From the NCBI GenBank assembly GCA_035380045.1, contig DAOSWM010000115.1:1-6294 (forward strand): a stretch of 6,294 bases of DNA. The letters are read 5' to 3'. The stretch's first letter is position 1, and every line of letters begins with the position of its first letter. The notes under the pieces are model-generated. The model saw only the letters and a list, made by a program, of their open reading frames with translations. It searched no databases and was not told the origin of the DNA. The stretch comes from DAOSWM01 sp035380045 (GTDB lineage Bacteria; Bacteroidota; Bacteroidia; Bacteroidales; Tenuifilaceae). Shown here piece after piece: positions 1-5,103 of this stretch. The translations under genes were made by a program, and so were the position numbers.

Positions 1-1775
1 AAGTTGTTCGATTGACCATCGGAAAAGATAAAGTATCCGGTCCAGTTATTCAGGTTATAGTTCTGTATGCTTAGCTCGTTGTAGAATGTGAAATAATCGT
101 CAGGAAACTTTAGCCTTGTCCCAATACCAATAGCTCCCCCCGTAACTTTCATATTCTGGTCGGTTCTTTGGTAAAAAATGCTTCCGGTATTTTGTATGGT
201 ATGATAAACTGAGACAGTAAAATTGGTTGGCTTTTTACCACCAAGCCAAGGCTCTACAAATGAGAGGCTGAAAGCTTTATAGAACGAACCGTTAGTTTGT
301 GCACGCAAACTGAGAGTTTGGCTATCGCCTGAGGGGATTGGGCGCCATGCTTCTTTGTCGAAAATTCGTTGAATGGAGAAGTTCGAGAATTTTACTCCCA
401 CTGTTCCAACAAACATGTTGGCTCCCCAACCTCCCGATATTTCTAACTGGTCGTTTGCTTTCTCTTCAACAATGTATCGTAAATCAACGGTACCATCGGC
501 CATGTTTGGAATAGGCTTAATGTCAAGTTTCTCAGGATCGAAGTGGCCTAAGTTTGCCAACTCTCTAATGGAACGAGTAATGTTTGTTTTACTAAATAAA
601 TCTCCTGGTTTCGAGTATAGTTCTCTTCGAATAACTGATTCGTGGGTTTTTGTATTTCCTACAATAAAAATATTATTGATTGTAGCCTGATCGCCCTCGT
701 ATATTCTCATTTCAATATCGATGGAGTCATTTTCTGCTCTAACTTCAACGGGCTCGAGGTTAAAGAATAGGTACCCGTCATCCATATAAACGGTAGAAAC
801 AGAATTTTCGTCGATAAATAGTCGTTCGCTAAGTAGTGTTTTATCGTATACATCCCCCTTCCTAATCCCTAACACCTCGTCGAGGGCTTCGTCGGGGAGT
901 TTGGTGTTGCCTACCCATTTAATGCTTCGGTAGAAGTATTGAGGGCCTTCCTCAACAAATAGTTTGATTCCAATTCTATTTTCAACGGTTGGGAAAATGG
1001 TATCGTTAGTAATTTTTGCATCTCTATAACCGTTCTCGTTGTAAAACTCGATGAGTTTTAGCTTGTCGTCTTCAAAGTCGCTCTCAATAAATTTTGATGC
1101 TTTAAAAATATTCCAGTCCCTACGTTTGGTATTCTTCATGGCTCTGCGTAAACGTTGGTCGGTGAAAACAGAATTTCCTTCAAAGGTAATATCGCTTATT
1201 TTTATTTTGGAATGTTTATCAATGGCAAGAGTAAGCCTCACGCCTTTGGCAACAATGGTATCATTTTCAAGAATTACATCAACCTGGGTGTTAAGAAATC
1301 CTTTTGACCCGAAATGTTTTTTGATAAGCCTCACAGAGTTGTCGAGAATATTTTCGGTAGCTTGACCTCCAATTCGTAGGTTGACCAAATCACGTACGTC
1401 TTTAACTTCACTTTTTTTTACACCCGTAATTTCAATGGCACTTATCCGAGGAAGTTCCTGTAGGTATATGTCGAGATAGATATCCTGTTGCTCAATTTTT
1501 GTTGCAGAAATTTTTACGTCGGAAAATAGTCCTTGATCCCAAAGTTTATGAATTGCACGTGTTATATCATCGCCTGGTGCATTGATGGTATCGCCCATTC
1601 GAAGTCCGCTAATTGAAATTAACACGTTTGGATCGAGAAAGTTAACTCCTGAAACTGTTATCCCTTTAATACAGAAATCCTCAGGATTACTGTATGATAG
1701 CCGGTTTGATTGTGAAAAAGATATTGTGGTATATAGAATTAAGGCAAGGGTTGTTAGGCAAGTTTTCTGAACCAT
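1..1775 (-). CDS. bamA: BamA, outer-membrane protein assembly factor (partial, C-terminus beyond window)
   Basis: BamA is the central subunit of the outer-membrane complex that folds and inserts beta-barrel proteins. The frame is open from an ATG at 1775 to the window edge (591 full codons), so only the N-terminal part is present. I translated it by hand because it has no stop in the window. Residues 1-21 are a signal peptide (MVQK, hydrophobic core, SFS before Gln22). Five POTRA domains follow, at roughly 35-107, 110-187, 190-277, 280-360 and 363-438. The last carries GNTKTHESVIRRELYTKPGD and RELANLGHF, typical of POTRA5. The barrel begins near 442 (ELSGGWG-like strand, with Ile in place of Leu) and includes SFVEPWLGGKKP at about 505-516, a hallmark of Bacteroidota BamA. 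The VRGY-type lid motif would lie past position 1. The chosen ATG is the one that gives a clean signal peptide. The gene lies 142 nt after uppS and appears to have its own promoter. OmpH/Skp-type genes usually come next in this phylum, but that cannot be seen here. Confidence 0.96.
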   Translation of the reverse strand, partial: MVQKTCLTTLALILYTTISFSQSNRLSYSNPEDFCIKGITVSGVNFLDPNVLISISGLRMGDTINAPGDDITRAIHKLWDQGLFSDVKISATKIEQQDIYLDIYLQELPRISAIEITGVKKSEVKDVRDLVNLRIGGQATENILDNSVRLIKKHFGSKGFLNTQVDVILENDTIVAKGVRLTLAIDKHSKIKISDITFEGNSVFTDQRLRRAMKNTKRRDWNIFKASKFIESDFEDDKLKLIEFYNENGYRDAKITNDTIFPTVENRIGIKLFVEEGPQYFYRSIKWVGNTKLPDEALDEVLGIRKGDVYDKTLLSERLFIDENSVSTVYMDDGYLFFNLEPVEVRAENDSIDIEMRIYEGDQATINNIFIVGNTKTHESVIRRELYSKPGDLFSKTNITRSIRELANLGHFDPEKLDIKPIPNMADGTVDLRYIVEEKANDQLEISGGWGANMFVGTVGVKFSNFSIQRIFDKEAWRPIPSGDSQTLSLRAQTNGSFYKAFSLSFVEPWLGGKKPTNFTVSVYHTIQNTGSIFYQRTDQNMKVTGGAIGIGTRLKFPDDYFTFYNELSIQNYNLNNWTGYFIFSDGQSNN

Positions 1776-1818
1776 AGATATTAGTTTGCAAAAATAAGTA
1801 ATTACATAACGATATTTG

Positions 1819-1849
1819 ACTTAGTTCAGTATTTGAAAATAAACTAAGT
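1819..1849 (-). repeat. Inverted repeat (hairpin) in the bamA leader
   Basis: The arms 1819-1826 and 1842-1849 are perfect 8-bp reverse complements (ACTTAGTT / AACTAAGT on the minus strand). One G-U and one A-U pair extend the stem to 10 bp with an 11-nt loop. It lies between the predicted bamA transcription start (about 1857) and the bamA ATG at 1775, so it would form in the 5' leader. The stem is AU-rich and no U-run follows, which argues against an intrinsic terminator. A DNA-level operator is also possible. Confidence 0.55.
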
Positions 1850-1863
1850 TTCAATAATCCGCA

Positions 1864-1895
1864 CAAATGTAGCAAAGTGATTTGTGTGTTACAAG
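1864..1895 (-). promoter_or_regulatory. Bacteroidota-type sigma-ABfr promoter for bamA
   Basis: On the minus strand a -33 element CTTG (1892-1895; core TTG 1892-1894) is followed by a 20-nt spacer and a -7 element TACATTTG (1864-1871). The -7 element matches the Bacteroidota consensus TAnnTTTG exactly, and the spacing matches the known 19-21 nt. Transcription would start near 1857 and give a leader of about 80 nt in front of the bamA ATG. The site lies 22 nt past the uppS stop codon, so bamA can probably be transcribed independently of uppS as well as by read-through. No terminator was seen between the uppS stop and this promoter. Confidence 0.65.
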
Positions 1896-1917
1896 TTAAA
1901 AAAGTATAAAAAATGGG

Positions 1918-2655
1918 TTAAAGTTGGTCGCTTATTTTTCCATAGCGTCTTTCTCTGCCTTGATAACTAATAATTGCAGCATAGAAATCGTCCTTTGAGA
2001 AGTCGGGCCAAAGTACATTGGTGAAGTATAACTCGGAGTATGCTATTTGCCACAGCAGGAAGTTGCTTATTCTGTATTCCCCACTGGTTCTGATTAGCAA
2101 ATCGGGATCGGGGATTTCGGAGGTGTAGAGGTACTCTCCAAATTTCTCGTTTGTTATGTTGTTTATATCGATATTCCCTTTTGAAATATCTTTAGCAAAA
2201 TCCATTGCTGCGTTCAGTATTTCATCGCGGGAACCGTAGCTAATGGCAATGTTTAGTACAAGCCCGGTGCAACTTTTTGTCTGTTCCTTTGCCCAAATAA
2301 TCTTTTTCTGGATCGCATCGGGGAGTAGGTTCTGATCTCCAATTGTTTTAAGCTTAATATTGTTTTTTATTAGGGTATTTATTTCTGAATCTATTGTTTT
2401 AGAGAGTAAAGCCATAAGGGCATCTACTTCTGTTTTGGGACGTTTCCAGTTTTCTGCGCTGAATGCGTACAGTGTAAGGTACTTGACTCCAATTTGTGCG
2501 GCAGCTTCGGTTGCTGCACGAACCGCTTTTACAGCATTTTGATGCCCAAAAACTCTTGGTTTACCTTTTTGTTTTGCCCACCTGCCATTCCCATCCATAA
2601 TTATTGCCACATGGGTTGGAATCTTATCGGGATTTATTTTTGTTACTAGTGACAT
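1918..2655 (-). CDS. uppS: UppS, (2Z,6E)-farnesyl-PP-specific undecaprenyl diphosphate synthase
   Basis: This is a cytosolic cis-prenyltransferase that adds eight isopentenyl units to farnesyl diphosphate. The C55 product becomes the lipid carrier for peptidoglycan, O-antigen and other glycans. At 245 residues it is the usual family length. The diagnostic N-terminal motif HVAIIMDGNGRWA (15-27) carries the catalytic Mg-binding Asp21, and FGHQNA follows with His38. The YAFSAENWKRP segment (63-73) shapes the substrate site. The C-terminal signature runs from LLIRTSGE (187-193) through Arg195, Ser197 and Glu208. These positions equal E. coli Asp26, His43, Arg194, Arg200, Ser202 and Glu213 with a constant offset of five, so the active site appears complete. 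There is no signal peptide, as expected. It starts 13 nt after the PorG-type gene, which suggests co-transcription with the barrel genes upstream. No strong Shine-Dalgarno sequence is seen, which is normal in this phylum. Confidence 0.97.
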   Translation of the reverse strand: MSLVTKINPDKIPTHVAIIMDGNGRWAKQKGKPRVFGHQNAVKAVRAATEAAAQIGVKYLTLYAFSAENWKRPKTEVDALMALLSKTIDSEINTLIKNNIKLKTIGDQNLLPDAIQKKIIWAKEQTKSCTGLVLNIAISYGSRDEILNAAMDFAKDISKGNIDINNITNEKFGEYLYTSEIPDPDLLIRTSGEYRISNFLLWQIAYSELYFTNVLWPDFSKDDFYAAIISYQGRERRYGKISDQL

Positions 2656-2668
2656 ATATGATTTATTG

Positions 2669-3307
2669 TTACCTGTATGTAGGACATAATTCGCTACTAT
2701 TCTCGAGCCGGTAAGTTACGAATAATCCGGCAATACCAAACCAGTCGTTATTATGAATGAACGATTTTCTGATATCGGTAATGTTTACGTGCCCATCAAT
2801 GTTATCGTTAAAGGTTTTGTGCAGTCTCCACTCGCCTCCAAAGGTAAATCGCCCTCGGGGCGAATATTTCACACCAAACCCAATGGGTATATGAGGAAAC
2901 AGCGAGGAACCTTCGTATGCAACTCCAATACCCAGCAGTAGGTAGGGTGAAAAGTTTTGTTTTTCGTGCTGCCGGCTGTCGAACGACATGAAGTTAATCT
3001 CCCCATCGAGCTCGAGCGCTAGTAGCTGTTTGCTGAAAGGTTCGGTGGAAATTGGATTGTAAACAGCATCGCTCTTTGGCGACCCTTTTAGCCATCCGTA
3101 CGATGCCGAAAGTCGTAGCGTGTAAAAATCATTGAAATTGTACTTACCCAAAATGCTGAATAGTGGCGATGGCTGGTAGAACTGGGTTCCAGGGTTGTAG
3201 TCACCCAAATAGTAGGATGTGCCAGCAAGCAAGCCAATATCCTTTCGTTCCTGCGAAAATCCGAACAAAGTATAAGATAGGCATAATGCCAAAAGAAAAA
3301 TCCTCAT
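2669..3307 (-). CDS. porG: DUF6089/PorG-type outer-membrane beta-barrel protein
   Basis: This is a small outer-membrane barrel of 212 residues with a signal peptide (1-18, ending GFS) and Gln19 at the predicted mature N-terminus. The mature part alternates short amphipathic strands and turns. Recognisable DUF6089 features are YLGDYNP (33-39), KYNFND (55-60), PYLLLGIGVA (121-130), PIGFGVKYSPRGRFTFGGEW (141-160), an HKTFNDNIDG turn (163-172) and NNDWF (186-190). The C-terminus ends in CPTYR. In Porphyromonas gingivalis the homologue just upstream of uppS is PorG, an outer-membrane component of the type IX secretion system associated with PorK/PorN. The assignment rests on family resemblance plus position directly before uppS (13 nt gap). 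DUF6089 proteins are also found as paralogues of unknown role, so the T9SS function is an inference. It lies 18 nt after another barrel gene, probably in the same operon. Confidence 0.72.
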   Translation of the reverse strand: MRIFLLALCLSYTLFGFSQERKDIGLLAGTSYYLGDYNPGTQFYQPSPLFSILGKYNFNDFYTLRLSASYGWLKGSPKSDAVYNPISTEPFSKQLLALELDGEINFMSFDSRQHEKQNFSPYLLLGIGVAYEGSSLFPHIPIGFGVKYSPRGRFTFGGEWRLHKTFNDNIDGHVNITDIRKSFIHNNDWFGIAGLFVTYRLENSSELCPTYR

Positions 3308-3325
3308 GAAAATATATTGCTTGAT

Positions 3326-4090
3326 TTAGAGTAGACGTTTGCGCCGGATTCCAATGTTTGGTTTGCGAGTTTGTTGAATTTTGTAGTTGAAGAGTATTGA
3401 AAAGGAGTAGTACACATCGTTATGCTTTGAGTAGGGAGAGGTGTACCCATCAAGGTAGTCAGTGAAAGTGTATCTACCAGTTAGCTCTAACCCTAAACTT
3501 ATTTTGGGAATTAAAGCGTATTTGAAACCAATTCCAGCGGGGATAACCATGGTAATGTGCTTATCACCATTATATCGAGGAGATGATTGAAGCAATTCAT
3601 CGGGATTTACCGAATAGTATGAACCTCCTAAACCAGCAAATACGTACAAACTGTAAGGTTGTTTGAAATGTCTCAAGCCACCTCTAACCTGCATTATGGA
3701 GTAGTAGTAGTTCTCATCGCTCTCGGGGATAATGTAGTATTCAGCAATTGCAGTAATCTCATTCACAACGGTTGAGAACGAAAGTTCCCTTCCCTCATTT
3801 CGAGAACCATCATCCTCTTGAGTAATGTAACCTATTTGATAGGTTGCTTTTACTTGAAAAGGTTTTGTTATATGATACCTTGCACCACCAATAAACCCGG
3901 GTCTTAGTTTAGCCAGGTTAATATCTTTAAGACCTAATAGGTTTGATGCATCTGCAGTCCCTCCAATATCTCCGAAATACTGGAACCCTGATAACCCACC
4001 AAATATTTCTAAACGAGCCGACTTCCACGGTTGTGAGAAACCATAGGAACAAGTTAATACCATTGCTAATACTGCGATGTATTTTTTCAT
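3326..4090 (-). CDS. Outer-membrane beta-barrel protein, diverged DUF6089-like paralogue
   Basis: This is a 254-residue predicted outer-membrane barrel of unknown specific function. It has a signal peptide MKKYIAVLAMVLTCSYGFS followed by Gln20. Amphipathic strands run from LEIFGGLSGFQYFGD (27-41) through RPGFIGGARYHIT (63-75), LYVFAGLGGSYY (148-159) and PAGIGFKYALIPKISLGLEL (184-203). The end, TGRYTFTDYLDGYTSPYSKH (204-223) then NDVYYSFSILFNYKI (224-238), matches the layout of the downstream gene's TFNDNIDG...NNDWFGIAGLFVTYR. This is why I regard the two as diverged copies of one family. After the last strand comes a basic tail (RKPNIGIRRKRLL, 242-254) that the other protein lacks. It is the first gene after a 121-nt gap that contains promoter-like elements, and it probably heads an operon with the PorG-type gene and uppS. 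A general OmpW/OmpA-like small barrel is the alternative reading. Confidence 0.8.
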   Translation of the reverse strand: MKKYIAVLAMVLTCSYGFSQPWKSARLEIFGGLSGFQYFGDIGGTADASNLLGLKDINLAKLRPGFIGGARYHITKPFQVKATYQIGYITQEDDGSRNEGRELSFSTVVNEITAIAEYYIIPESDENYYYSIMQVRGGLRHFKQPYSLYVFAGLGGSYYSVNPDELLQSSPRYNGDKHITMVIPAGIGFKYALIPKISLGLELTGRYTFTDYLDGYTSPYSKHNDVYYSFSILFNYKIQQTRKPNIGIRRKRLL

Positions 4091-4108
4091 CGGATAATTT
4101 GGTTACAA

Positions 4109-4116
4109 CAAATATA
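4109..4116 (-). promoter_or_regulatory. Possible -7 element upstream of the barrel operon
   Basis: TATATTTG on the minus strand fits the Bacteroidota -7 consensus TAnnTTTG and ends 18 nt before the ATG at 4090. No TTG-like -33 element is found 19-21 nt upstream: the position holds AACA, and the nearest TTTTG is only 10 nt away. A second -7-like match, TACCTTTG, lies at 4161-4168 and also lacks a good -33 partner. Either could drive the barrel-porG-uppS genes, but in a tract this AT-rich chance matches are likely. Confidence 0.3.
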
Positions 4117-4164
4117 TAAAAAAATGCAAAACTAGTTGTTTTATACGAAATAACTTTTTTCAAA

Positions 4165-4193
4165 GGTATAAAACATATAACATAATTTATACC
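4165..4193 (-). repeat. Inverted repeat between nadK and the barrel operon
   Basis: The arms 4165-4172 and 4186-4193 form a perfect 8-bp inverted repeat (GGTATAAA / TTTATACC on the minus strand) with a 13-nt loop. It starts 19 nt past the nadK stop codon. As RNA it could mark the end of the nadK transcript, but only three U residues follow the stem and just two of its eight pairs are G-C, so it would be a weak terminator. One arm overlaps the -7-like TACCTTTG at 4161-4168, so an operator role is an alternative. Confidence 0.45.
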
Positions 4194-4211
4194 ATTTTAG
4201 TTTCAAAATGT

Positions 4212-5093
4212 TCAAAAATTTCTTTGATCAGCACCCCACATAAGCTTACTTCTAAGGGTTTTGTAATATGTATCACCATTTATGTTGACAACACCCACAC
4301 AAAACGGAGCCTTGGTTATTGTTATTGTCAATGGTGCGGGAATTGTTTTTTCCTGGGAATCGATGGACATAAGAATTTTTTGGGATCTTGATGTAGCCTC
4401 TAGTATAAGTTCGGATTGATCAGGAATTATCAACGGTCTAACAGTGAGGTGGTGTGGTGCAATTGGTGAAATACAGAAAACATCGGAGTTGGGGGTTATT
4501 ATTGGTCCGCCAACGCTTAACGAGTAAGCGGTAGAACCTGTAGGGGTTGCCACAATTAGCCCATCAGCCCAGTACGTGGAAAGGTACTCGCCGTTTATAT
4601 ATGCTTTTATGGTAATCATTCCTGTTCCTTCTTTCTGGAGCGTGATGTCGTTAAGTGCGTACGGGAAATTCCCAAATGCATTGTTATTCAGCTCAACTTT
4701 TAGCACCGAACGCTCTTCAACAACGTACTGGCCAGCAATTAGCAGGTCTAATGCTTCTGTTATCCTATTCGATGAGATATGGGCAAGAAAACCTAACCTT
4801 CCGAAATTAATTCCTGCAACGGGAACGCATGAGTCCTCAATGAAGGAGACTGATTCAAGGAATGTTCCATCGCCGCCGATGCTTAGCATTAAATCGGCAC
4901 TATTTTTAACCTCATCGGGGATAGTGAAAAGCGATTTGGCTTCGATGGTTACATCGAAGGTCTCTTTTAAAAAGTTATTGAATGGCTCGAAAACAATAGT
5001 TTCAATTCCTTGCTCCTGAAGTTTATCACGGAGTATCAGAATATTTTTGTAGTGCTCCTGGTCGATTCTTTTGCCGTAGAGTGCAATAACCAT
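4212..5093 (-). CDS. nadK: NAD kinase (ATP-NAD kinase)
   Basis: This cytosolic enzyme phosphorylates NAD to NADP and is the only general route to the NADP(H) pool. At 293 residues it has the usual bacterial length. The N-terminus MVIALYGKRI is the expected first strand and supports the ATG at 5093. The signature GGDGT (73-77) follows LSI and contains the catalytic Asp75. NFGRLGFLA spans 96-104. The NAD-binding loop reads ALND (146-149), with Asp where the better-known NE motif has Glu. The glycine-rich DGLIVATPTGSTAYSLSVGG (177-196) is intact, as are SPIAPHHLTVRPLIIPD (209-225) and the SIDSQ segment with Asp245. The C-terminus LRSKLMWGADQRNF is typical of Bacteroidota NadK. It starts 10 nt after the stop of the D15-like gene, so the two are probably co-transcribed. 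A 121-nt gap separates it from the next genes. Confidence 0.97.
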   Translation of the reverse strand: MVIALYGKRIDQEHYKNILILRDKLQEQGIETIVFEPFNNFLKETFDVTIEAKSLFTIPDEVKNSADLMLSIGGDGTFLESVSFIEDSCVPVAGINFGRLGFLAHISSNRITEALDLLIAGQYVVEERSVLKVELNNNAFGNFPYALNDITLQKEGTGMITIKAYINGEYLSTYWADGLIVATPTGSTAYSLSVGGPIITPNSDVFCISPIAPHHLTVRPLIIPDQSELILEATSRSQKILMSIDSQEKTIPAPLTITITKAPFCVGVVNINGDTYYKTLRSKLMWGADQRNF

Positions 5094-5103
5094 TTTTAAA
5101 TTA

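Noticed and set aside
373..1365. Plus-strand open frames at 373-690 and 1051-1365
   Set aside because: Both are antisense to the continuous bamA reading frame, and neither shows a recognisable domain or signal peptide.
1..1775. bamA as a broken gene, because it has no stop codon in the window
   Set aside because: Hand translation gives 591 uninterrupted codons with POTRA domains in the correct order. It is cut only by the window boundary.
1687..1875. 62-codon minus-strand frame overlapping the bamA start in another phase
   Set aside because: It would run through the bamA leader and signal-peptide region out of frame. The composition is that of AT-rich noncoding DNA, and its ATG lies inside the predicted bamA -7 element.
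1898..1917. T-rich stretches after the uppS stop as an intrinsic terminator
   Set aside because: The U-rich tracts on the minus strand are not preceded by any stable hairpin, so they are unlikely to terminate transcription.
3927..4163. 78-codon minus-strand frame overlapping the start of the 254-residue barrel gene
   Set aside because: It is out of frame with the clear signal peptide starting at 4090 and begins in the AT-rich gap. No family resemblance.
4576..5019. 147-codon open frame on the plus strand opposite nadK
   Set aside because: It lies wholly inside a well-conserved NAD kinase gene, resembles no known family, and has no promoter or downstream partner. It is best read as a mirror of nadK coding constraint.
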